Positions 1 through 6,605 of a stretch of DNA of 64,000 nucleotides are shown piece after piece. Position 1 is the stretch's first letter; each line of letters begins with the position of its first letter. A program made the translations under genes and the position numbers. The stretch covers positions 1-64,000 of the forward strand of contig JBBCJL010000013.1 in the NCBI GenBank assembly GCA_037190225.1, in the 5' to 3' direction. Under the pieces are notes generated by a model. That model ran no database searches. It worked only from the letters and a program-made list of their open reading frames with translations, and had not been told where the DNA came from. The stretch is from MKSF01 sp037190225 (GTDB lineage Bacteria; Bacteroidota; Bacteroidia; Chitinophagales; Chitinophagaceae).

Positions 1-400
1 ATAATACAAACCACTTTCCTCATCTCTTTCTTTACCGGTGTATCGGTATCTCTTTAGCGAAACCTCCGTCCCACTTCTGCCACTCTTTAAAACCGGTGCT
101 GCCGTAAGGATAGTATTCCTCATAGCTGATAATTGCTCCTGCAGCATCCAATTCTAAGGTGGCTGATTGCAGATGATTGCTGTACCGGTAGCGTAATTGT
201 TGCTCATCAGGGTCACCCAAGGCATCCAAGAGCGTATCTATCAATACTATCCTGTTTGTATCATCACTAATATGTAATGTTTCTCTTTCTACTTCTATTG
301 TCAATGAGCTACTATCAAATTTATGGTAAATTTACCATTCGCCAATGTATTTCATCATTTCCGTTTTGTCCGCTGAGGTATTAACTATCGTCTTTTTTAC
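1..400 (-). pseudogene. Rhs/SpvB-type RHS core-domain fragment, frameshifted and interrupted
   Basis: Reading the minus strand, the frame around 304-90 contains the RHS core signature (RYSNHLQSATLELD, then EEYYPYGST). Near 83-88 one extra base shifts the frame, and the homology resumes in another frame as EVSLKRYRYTGKERDEESG, running to position 1. Upstream, an in-frame TAA at 332-334 breaks a stretch reading KYIGEW-stop-IYHKFDSSSL that still resembles the family. RHS cores belong to large polymorphic-toxin or TcB-like shell proteins. With one frameshift, one nonsense codon and no complete gene, this is decayed sequence that continues off the left edge. The upstream limit near 400 is uncertain. 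Confidence 0.72.
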
Positions 401-425
401 TCTTTAACCCATATTCTGGAGCTGA

Positions 426-839
426 TTGGCTAAAGCATTAATTTGTGCCTGTGCCGAATCAGGAAATTATCCGTTACGAATTATCGGAACAACCTGTTTT
501 AACCAAGTGACAATGATATTGAAAAATGCATTTAAGAAGATACCGCATAACACGATTCTGCACTCCGGCCAGCACTGTCAATATAAATATCAGCAATTAT
601 TAAGCAGAAAAGGAATCGTGCAGAGTATGTCGAGGAAGGTAAATGGCTTGGATAATGCCATTATTAAAAACTTTTTCGGAGCACTGAAATCAGCACTATT
701 TTACACACAGAAGTTCAAATCAACAGAACAACTCAAACAGCAGATGCAGGATTATATCAATTATTATAACAACGAAAGAATAATACCGAATCTAAACAAA
801 AATGAGCCCGATAAAATACCGAACTCATTTATACCATAA
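426..839 (+). pseudogene. IS3-family transposase (OrfB, integrase core) C-terminal remnant
   Basis: From about 470 onward the translation matches the C-terminal part of IS3/IS150-type OrfB: FNQVTMILKNAFKKIP, LHSGQHCQYKYQ, GLDNAIIKNFFGALKS and YINYYNNERI. The family normally reads LHSDQGWQY and ENFFG at these places, so the second catalytic Asp is Gly (GGC, 571-573 area) and the catalytic Glu is Lys (AAA). The N-terminal half, including the first catalytic Asp, and OrfA are absent. The first 15 or so codons from the TTG at 426 are probably not transposase. It is a dead element relic that ends 9 bp from the convergent carB stop. Confidence 0.8.
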
Positions 840-848
840 TTTATATGC

Positions 849-2510
849 TTATACCTTTTCAGATTTCCCTTCAAAGGTAGAGTAAAAATAAGGGGTTAGG
901 GCCGCGAATTCGGCGCTGCAGGTATCCACCATCTTATAGATACGGGTCACACCGTTGGCTTTCCTGTAATCATATACCTGCTCGGGTGTACAGTCCTTTA
1001 ATACGGTTGCGATCTGCTCATCCGAAAAGCCCATTTTTTTACATTCCAGCATAAATTCAGGCTGGATGTCATTTAAATTACCGATCGCTTTTAATTGCTG
1101 CTCCACCTTGATAATATCCTGTATCTGGTAAAGGAACCAGCGGTCGATATGCGTGAGCTCTCTCAGTGTCTTAATGGAGATGCCCGCTTCCAGCGCTTCT
1201 TTCAGGCGGAAGATCCTGTCCCAGGTAGGGCGCTTCAGGTATTCCATCAATTCTTCAGGGCGCATTTTGCTCCTGGATATGGAAGTAAGGCCTGTTGCAT
1301 TGTTTTCCAGCGACTGGCAGGCTTTCTGTAAAGCCTCGGGGAAGCTGCGGCCGATCGCCATGACCTCTCCCACGGATTTCATCTGCAGTCCCAATGTATC
1401 ATCCGCACCCTTGAATTTATCGAAGTTCCACCTGGGCATTTTTACAATCACATAATCCAGCGCCGGCTCAAAGTAAGCTGAGGTGGTCTGCGTGATCTGG
1501 TTCTGCAGCTCATCCAGGTTATAGCCGATAGCCAGCTTGGCGGCTATCTTGGCGATAGGATAGCCTGTGGCTTTGGATGCCAGCGCGGAAGATCGGCTCA
1601 CGCGCGGATTGATCTCTATCGCGATGATCTCTTCCGTCTCAGGATTGAGCGCGAACTGCACATTACAGCCACCGGCAAAGTTCCCGAGGCTGCGCATCAT
1701 ATCTATAGCGGTATTACGCATTAATTGAAAAGCCGTATCGCTCAGCGTCATCGCAGGCGCTACCGTAATGGAATCTCCTGTATGGATGCCCATAGGATCA
1801 AAGTTTTCCACCGTACAGATAATGACCACGTTATCAGCGCTGTCCCTGAGCAGCTCCAGCTCGAATTCTTTCCATCCCAGTACGGCTTTTTCCACCAGCA
1901 CCTCATGGATAGGCGATGCGTTCAGACCCGCGTTCAGCGCTGCCTCCAGCTCATCCTTGGATTTTACAAATCCGCCTCCGGAACCTCCCAGGGTAAAAGA
2001 AGGGCGGATCACCAGCGGGATGCCGATCTCCTGTGCGATCTCCTTACCTTCCAGGAGCGAATTGGCCACACGTGCAGGCGCTACGGGAATACCCATTTCT
2101 ATCATCCATTCACGGAAAAGATCCCTGTCCTCAGCCTTATCAATGGCTTTGATATCCACACCTATCAGGCGTACATTGAATTTTTCCCAGATGCCCAGCT
2201 CTTCCACTTCCTTGCAAAGATTCAGTGCTGTCTGGCCACCCATAGTAGGCAGCACGGCGTCTACCTGCACTTCTTCCAGTATGCGCTCTATACTTTCGGG
2301 TGTAAGCGGTAAAAGGTACACATTATCAGCGACCAGCTTATCCGTCATGATAGTGGCCGGGTTACTGTTGATAAGCGTCACTTTGATCCCTTCTTCACGC
2401 AGGCTCCTTGCGGCCTGGGAACCGGAATAGTCAAATTCGCACGCCTGGCCTATAACGATAGGACCTGAACCGATGATAAGCACAGATTTAATGGAAGTAT
2501 CTAATGGCAT
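849..2510 (-). CDS. carB: carbamoyl-phosphate synthase large subunit, N-terminal half only
   Basis: This 553-residue protein covers the carboxyphosphate half of CarB (bicarbonate phosphorylation by ATP, then ammonia addition) plus the oligomerisation domain. Visible are the pre-ATP-grasp start (VLIIGSGPIVIGQACEFDYSG), the ATP-grasp segment (RPSFTLGGSGGG) and the metal-site motif EINPRVSRSSALASKATGYP. It ends at KMVDTCSAEFAALTPYFYST plus a short tail, just where the linker to the carbamoyl-phosphate half would begin. Full CarB is about 940-1070 residues. The missing half is not in the window, and an IS3 relic abuts the stop. Either the gene was cut by an insertion or the enzyme is split with its partner elsewhere. 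carA is not adjacent. Confidence 0.85.
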   Translation of the reverse strand: MPLDTSIKSVLIIGSGPIVIGQACEFDYSGSQAARSLREEGIKVTLINSNPATIMTDKLVADNVYLLPLTPESIERILEEVQVDAVLPTMGGQTALNLCKEVEELGIWEKFNVRLIGVDIKAIDKAEDRDLFREWMIEMGIPVAPARVANSLLEGKEIAQEIGIPLVIRPSFTLGGSGGGFVKSKDELEAALNAGLNASPIHEVLVEKAVLGWKEFELELLRDSADNVVIICTVENFDPMGIHTGDSITVAPAMTLSDTAFQLMRNTAIDMMRSLGNFAGGCNVQFALNPETEEIIAIEINPRVSRSSALASKATGYPIAKIAAKLAIGYNLDELQNQITQTTSAYFEPALDYVIVKMPRWNFDKFKGADDTLGLQMKSVGEVMAIGRSFPEALQKACQSLENNATGLTSISRSKMRPEELMEYLKRPTWDRIFRLKEALEAGISIKTLRELTHIDRWFLYQIQDIIKVEQQLKAIGNLNDIQPEFMLECKKMGFSDEQIATVLKDCTPEQVYDYRKANGVTRIYKMVDTCSAEFAALTPYFYSTFEGKSEKV

Positions 2511-2549
2511 TGTTTAAATATAAAGATATGAGGTGATTATACTAACCGG

Positions 2550-2557
2550 CAAAATTA
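2550..2557 (-). promoter_or_regulatory. candidate -7 box upstream of carB
   Basis: The minus strand reads TAATTTTG, matching the Bacteroidota -7 consensus TAnnTTTG, about 40 bp upstream of the carB ATG. A second TAATTTTG lies at 2600-2607 with a TTTG at 2625-2628 behind it. Both boxes sit next to a repeated CCGGCAAAAT (plus strand 2547 and 2611). Which box is used cannot be decided from sequence. Confidence 0.35.
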
Positions 2558-2748
2558 GGTATTTTTTTAAGTGAAGGAAGCATTTTATGCCTATTTTCTC
2601 AAAATTATAGCCGGCAAAATAGGGCAAATGATCACGGCCTGCAGGTCATACATCTAAAAGGAGCAATTCTCTTAAATTATATTGAAGATTAATATGATAA
2701 GAATTTTAAATACAAGTCCGGGCATAAGGTAAAAGCACCGCTTTTATT

Positions 2749-4299
2749 TTACAGCAAGGCTTTTTTCAGCTGCCGGGTATAATCATGCTGCGGATATTGC
2801 AGCACCTGCTCGGCATTGCCGGCTTCCACTATCCTGCCTTCTTTCATCACCACGATCTCATCACAGAACACCTCGGCAATCTTCAGGTCATGTGTTATAA
2901 AAAGATAGGTCAGGTGATCCTCCTGCTGTATAGCTTTCAGCAAATTCAGTATCTGGTATTGCATCTTCGTATCCAGGGCCGCTATGCTCTCATCACAGAT
3001 AATGAACTCAGGCTCTACAACAAGCGCGCGTGCAATGCACAGCCTTTGCTTCTGCCCGCCTGAAAATTCATGAGGATATTTCTTCAGGGCCTGTTCCGTC
3101 AGGCCTACTTTGTCCAGGAGCTTTCTGATATATTCCTGTCTTTCCCCACCGTTTTTACCGATATGATGCACATGCATCACCTCCGTAAGCATATCGCCCA
3201 CATTCATTCTCGGGGACAGGGAAGCGTGGGGATCCTGGAAGATCATCTGCATCCCTTTCCGGATGCTGCGCCATCCTTTAGGTGACAGAGTGGTCAGATC
3301 CAGTCCCTTAAAGAAGATATTACCTGCCGCCGCCGGAACGATGCCCATAATACATTTGGAAACGGTACTTTTTCCGCTGCCCGAACCGCCAACGATCCCC
3401 AGGGTCTTGCCTTTAGCGATGCTGAAAGATACATTATCCACCGCCCTGAGGATATGCCTGGGTGTCCCAAGCCAGTTCTTCTGCAGGCCGAAAGTAACAT
3501 CCAGGTTTTGAACCCGCAGCAAAGCACCTTCCGGGGTCCCGGGAAGCGCATGCTCATCCAGTACAAAAACTTTCCTGTACTCTGACAGGCTGCTGCCGGC
3601 TATCCTGCCCTTTTCCAGGATGCACACCTCATCCGCTATCCATTCCGCTACGCTCAGGTCATGGGTAATGAACAACAGGGCCAGCTCATATTCCTGCTGC
3701 AGGGACTTCAGCAGCTGTAAGATCTCCAGCTGCACCAGCACGTCCAGCGCCGTGGTAGGCTCATCGGCGATAAGCAGCCTGGGCTTGTTGCTCAGGGCCA
3801 TAGCGATCATGATCCTTTGCTTCTGACCGCCGGATAATTCGTGCGGGTATTTATGGAATAATTGTAAGGGATCGGGGAGCAATACTTTTTCCATCCAGCT
3901 GACCGCCCGGGCTTTGGCCGTCTTATGGGAAATACCCGGACGGTGCGCCCTGATACCTTCCACCAGCTGCTCACCGCAGGTCATCAAAGGATTCAGCGCG
4001 CTCATAGGTTCCTGGAAGATCATAGCGATCTCTTTCCCCCTGACGGACCGCCAATCCGTACTGCTGTTCAATTCCCTTCCTCCGAGCCTTATACTGCCCG
4101 ATGTCCTGGCATTCCCCGGTAAAAGGCCCATAATGGCCAGCGAGGTCACGGATTTGCCGGACCCGGAAGCGCCCAGCAGAGCCAGGCTCCTGCCCTTTTC
4201 TATGCTGAAGCTGACTTCCTGCAGCGCCATATCATCCGCATCACCTGTAAAGCTTACGGTAAGGTCACGGACTTCCAATATGGGTAGCTTGTTTGTCAT
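2749..4299 (-). CDS. ABC transporter, fused dual ATPase of the Dpp/Opp (peptide/nickel) type
   Basis: One 516-residue polypeptide carries two complete ABC ATPase domains (about 1-250 and 260-516), as in YejF/GsiA-type proteins. The first has Walker A GASGSGKSV, signature LSGGQKQR and Walker B LLIADEPTTALD. The second has GGSGSGKST, FSGGQKQR and IICDESIAALD, where DES replaces DEP, a common variation in DppF-like domains. It would power an oligopeptide importer or related system from the cytoplasmic face of the membrane. No permease or binding-protein gene lies beside it, so the substrate is unknown. It is transcribed away from the candidate origin. Confidence 0.88.
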   Translation of the reverse strand: MTNKLPILEVRDLTVSFTGDADDMALQEVSFSIEKGRSLALLGASGSGKSVTSLAIMGLLPGNARTSGSIRLGGRELNSSTDWRSVRGKEIAMIFQEPMSALNPLMTCGEQLVEGIRAHRPGISHKTAKARAVSWMEKVLLPDPLQLFHKYPHELSGGQKQRIMIAMALSNKPRLLIADEPTTALDVLVQLEILQLLKSLQQEYELALLFITHDLSVAEWIADEVCILEKGRIAGSSLSEYRKVFVLDEHALPGTPEGALLRVQNLDVTFGLQKNWLGTPRHILRAVDNVSFSIAKGKTLGIVGGSGSGKSTVSKCIMGIVPAAAGNIFFKGLDLTTLSPKGWRSIRKGMQMIFQDPHASLSPRMNVGDMLTEVMHVHHIGKNGGERQEYIRKLLDKVGLTEQALKKYPHEFSGGQKQRLCIARALVVEPEFIICDESIAALDTKMQYQILNLLKAIQQEDHLTYLFITHDLKIAEVFCDEIVVMKEGRIVEAGNAEQVLQYPQHDYTRQLKKALL

Positions 4300-4410
4300 C
4301 TGCAGTGCAAATTATGGTACCAGTGGCGGTACTGATACTGCAAATGTATTCAACAAATCCATTCGCTGTATCAGTTTTGTATCTTTCGGTCCTTCAATTA
4401 TTCCACATAG

Positions 4411-4510
4411 CTAATAATAGTATTTTATTAAATAAATTTATTTAAAAAGAAGCTATTACTATTAGGAGTGTTAATATGCTGATAACTTTTTTAAAATTCA
4501 TTTTTTAAAT
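4411..4510. other. AT-rich stretch, candidate DNA-unwinding element
   Basis: Positions 4411-4450 and 4471-4510 are almost pure A/T (for example TATTTTATTAAATAAATTTA), within a gene-free interval of about 600 bp. They lie immediately left of the DnaA-box-like cluster at 4591-5061. Position and composition fit the unwinding element of an oriC, but AT-rich intergenic DNA is common and this is an inference. Confidence 0.4.
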
Positions 4511-4590
4511 TGAAATCTACATACAGGTACACCGGATATTCACATGCCGGAATGCTTGGGAACCCTTTATGTTTAGGGTGTTTTAAGTGC

Positions 4591-5061
4591 TTATTCACAT
4601 ATATTCCCATGTGGTGGAATAACCCGGATGTCTAAAGAAAATCGTGTAGAATTCTTAATGTAAAATTAATATTTTGCTAAGAACAACTTTTTGTGAAGAG
4701 ATGCTTCCCGGAATTTTATCAAGATCTTACCGGGTTATTATCCTGAATGCACAACCTATCCACACATTTAAACACCTGTTCGTGCAAAACCTGGGAATAT
4801 TTTAGCGCATTTCACAGGCTTTATAGAAGAGGTGATACTTTTATCATATCCCGGGATAAGTATGTATATAAGGTGTGAATACCTGTGGATACTGTGTGGA
4901 TTGTCAGTGTTACCTTAATTTGAACAGCTGTGCTATTTTCCTGAAGATCCATTGCAGCACAAATAACAGGCCTACCAGGAAGATAGCGTAATAAAATAGT
5001 TTAATGATGTGGAATACGATCATAGCTGTTATTGTGAATAAGTGGAAGAGAATGTGTATAT
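4591..5061. other. oriC: cluster of DnaA-box-like sites, candidate oriC
   Basis: Compared with TTATNCACA, two sites match fully: 4591-4599 (TTATTCACA, plus) and 5033-5041 (TGTGAATAA, i.e. minus). Four differ by one base: 4756-4764 (CTATCCACA, plus), 4874-4882 (TGTGAATAC, minus), 4884-4892 (TGTGGATAC, minus) and 5053-5061 (TGTGTATAT, minus). A weaker one lies at 4895-4903. The cluster is between minus-strand genes and the plus-strand mnmG, and two parS sites follow within 1 kb. No recognised gene occupies 4300-4909. dnaA itself is not in the window. The origin call is an inference from this combination. Confidence 0.55.
4910..5023 (-). CDS. possible 37-residue single-pass membrane peptide
   Basis: A short ATG-initiated frame encodes MIVFHIIKLFYYAIFLVGLL followed by FVLQWIFRKIAQLFKLR. 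This is one hydrophobic helix with a basic, amphipathic tail, the layout of many small bacterial membrane proteins. I do not recognise a family. It lies inside the candidate oriC interval, between two minus-strand genes, and covers no DnaA-box-like site, though such sites flank it on both sides. The residue pattern is the only support, and chance ORFs of this size are common. Confidence 0.3.
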   Translation of the reverse strand: MIVFHIIKLFYYAIFLVGLLFVLQWIFRKIAQLFKLR

Positions 5062-5111
5062 CCGGGATAAATTGGTCTTACCGGGCAGATTTGTTTGGGA
5101 GTAATCCAGTT

Positions 5112-5753
5112 TTACCACTCTGCTTCGTATTTATGTGCATTTTGCTCTATTTGTGCCTGTGCAAAACTTTCAATTATTTCCTTATTGCTGATATTTTTAA
5201 AATCATAAGCATTGTATTGATACAGGGTATTATTTTTAAGGTTGATCGTCACATTACCATGCCTGATCAGGAAGTTCTTCACTTCACTCCATGCTATAAG
5301 CTTTTTGTTAAGTCTTCTCAGCTCTATCCCTTTCTCAGAAACCATAATGTATTCCGGTTTATGTGCGTTCAATTCCAGGTAATAGGTGGTAGCCACGGTT
5401 ATGATCCCTATAACAGCATATATGAATGGCATCCACCATTGAAAGGAAAGGCATACGCCTGCCAGGATGCCGAAGCCTGCCAGTTCCGCTATCCGGAGCA
5501 GACCATTCTTCTTCTTATCAGCCAGTGCTTTATTGAATGCAATAGTTATACAAACAATGACGATACCAAACACTATGAATCCGATGGACACATTATTAAG
5601 TATATCGGCCAGATGTGATTTAATATTTTCCGGGATAACGAGTGTTATGGCGCCGATAAGGACAAACATAAAGCCTGAGATCAGGTGCATAGAGGTCATA
5701 TGTTTTTTCTTGATCCTTGTTCTTATTATGGGTACCTGGTAAGCAGCAGACAT
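5112..5753 (-). CDS. hypothetical membrane protein with C-terminal PH-like region
   Basis: I do not recognise a named family. From the ATG at 5753 the protein has 213 residues, with about four hydrophobic segments: roughly 22-40, 52-75, a short one near 88-102, and 106-128. A soluble C-terminal part follows (YIMVSEKGIELRRLNKKLIAWSEVKNFLIR), which reads like a bacterial PH-like domain (a strand-rich module with an E/W-S-E-V motif). A longer frame begins at a TTG at 5774, but that TTG is part of a TACTTTTG promoter box, so the ATG is preferred. It lies between the DnaA-box cluster and the parS sites and probably acts in the inner membrane. Confidence 0.6.
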   Translation of the reverse strand: MSAAYQVPIIRTRIKKKHMTSMHLISGFMFVLIGAITLVIPENIKSHLADILNNVSIGFIVFGIVIVCITIAFNKALADKKKNGLLRIAELAGFGILAGVCLSFQWWMPFIYAVIGIITVATTYYLELNAHKPEYIMVSEKGIELRRLNKKLIAWSEVKNFLIRHGNVTINLKNNTLYQYNAYDFKNISNKEIIESFAQAQIEQNAHKYEAEW

Positions 5754-5771
5754 AATTCTAAATGATTTTGG

Positions 5772-5779
5772 CAAAAGTA
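5772..5779 (-). promoter_or_regulatory. candidate -7 box for the membrane protein gene ending at 5112
   Basis: The minus strand reads TACTTTTG, a full match to TAnnTTTG, 18 bp upstream of the ATG at 5753. Transcription starting about 7 bp downstream would leave a short leader and exclude the alternative TTG start that overlaps the box. Confidence 0.5.
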
Positions 5780-5833
5780 ATCATTATATAATTACCTGCC
5801 TTAGGAATAGTGATCAAATTGGTCATCTTAAAA

Positions 5834-5849
5834 TGTTTCACGTGAAACA
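5834..5849. other. parS: parS centromere site 1 (perfect 16-mer)
   Basis: The sequence TGTTTCACGTGAAACA is the ParB-binding parS palindrome as known from Bacillus subtilis and most bacteria. Here it is embedded in a 26-bp perfect palindrome (5829-5854) in the intergenic gap between divergent genes. parS sites cluster near replication origins, load ParB and recruit SMC/condensin. parA and parB are not in this window. Confidence 0.92.
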
Positions 5850-5950
5850 TTTTACCAGGAATAGTCAGTGAATTTTACACCTCTGTTTCCCGGAATAATG
5901 ATATTATAGTTTCTATAGCTACTTCTATAAAATAAGCCTGATTCAATTAA

Positions 5951-5966
5951 TGTTTCACGTGAAACA
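5951..5966. other. parS: parS centromere site 2 (perfect 16-mer)
   Basis: A second exact TGTTTCACGTGAAACA lies 117 bp from the first and is embedded in a 28-bp perfect palindrome (5945-5972). It is 42 bp upstream of the small membrane-protein gene starting at 6008. Two perfect copies in one intergenic gap make chance very unlikely. Confidence 0.92.
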
Positions 5967-6007
5967 TTAATTACGATGTTGTATATTTATTATCTGATAG
6001 TCGTTTT

Positions 6008-6409
6008 ATGTTGCCCAGGATCATTCATTATATTTCTATCTTATTGCTGCTTATCAATGGTGTGGGCGCTTTGGTAGCAGGCTATGCTTTTATGAAGCAG
6101 CCCGATGGCAGCCTCCTTGGTATGTCTGTAGACTGGCTGCAGTATAGTCCTTTCAGGGATTACTTTGTACCGGGTATTATTTTATTTATCTGTAACGGTA
6201 TATTTAGCATCATAACGCTGACCGCTTATATATTAAGGTACAGGTATGCGCTTTTTCTTATAATGGTGCAGGGTCTTGTGCTGCTTATCTGGATAATTGT
6301 ACAGGTATATTTGCTGAGGACGTTTCAGCTATTACACCTTTTCTTTGGTATGACAGGATTGTTCTTTTTAGTAAGCGGCTATACCCGGTCAAAAAATAGG
6401 TCCTTATAA
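6008..6409 (+). CDS. hypothetical four-helix membrane protein
   Basis: The 133-residue product is almost entirely hydrophobic, with four predicted membrane segments (about 5-28, 52-72, 78-100 and 105-125). Short polar loops separate them, and it has a basic C-terminus (YTRSKNRSL). I do not recognise a family or any catalytic motif. It begins 42 bp after the second parS site and precedes mnmG by 196 bp in the same orientation, so it is the first plus-strand gene right of the candidate origin. An integral inner-membrane location is clear; the function is unknown. Confidence 0.65.
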   Translation: MLPRIIHYISILLLLINGVGALVAGYAFMKQPDGSLLGMSVDWLQYSPFRDYFVPGIILFICNGIFSIITLTAYILRYRYALFLIMVQGLVLLIWIIVQVYLLRTFQLLHLFFGMTGLFFLVSGYTRSKNRSL

Positions 6410-6567
6410 TATTATATCTTCCGGGTTAGGACTGTTAATTTATCAATATCCTGTGTTATAATAGAGTTGTGAGCTATAGGGTCTCCTTCTTGGGAGGCTG
6501 TTAATCTGCTTCCGGAGTTTAACCTTGTATTGGTACTCCTGCTTACTATATATTACTTTATATATTG

Positions 6568-6575
6568 TAACTTTG
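6568..6575 (+). promoter_or_regulatory. candidate -7 box for mnmG
   Basis: TAACTTTG matches TAnnTTTG and lies 31 bp upstream of the mnmG ATG at 6606. No convincing -33 TTG is seen at the usual spacing. Confidence 0.5.
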
Positions 6576-6605
6576 CTGTCTCTTTTAAATTGAAGTGTAC
6601 TTATT

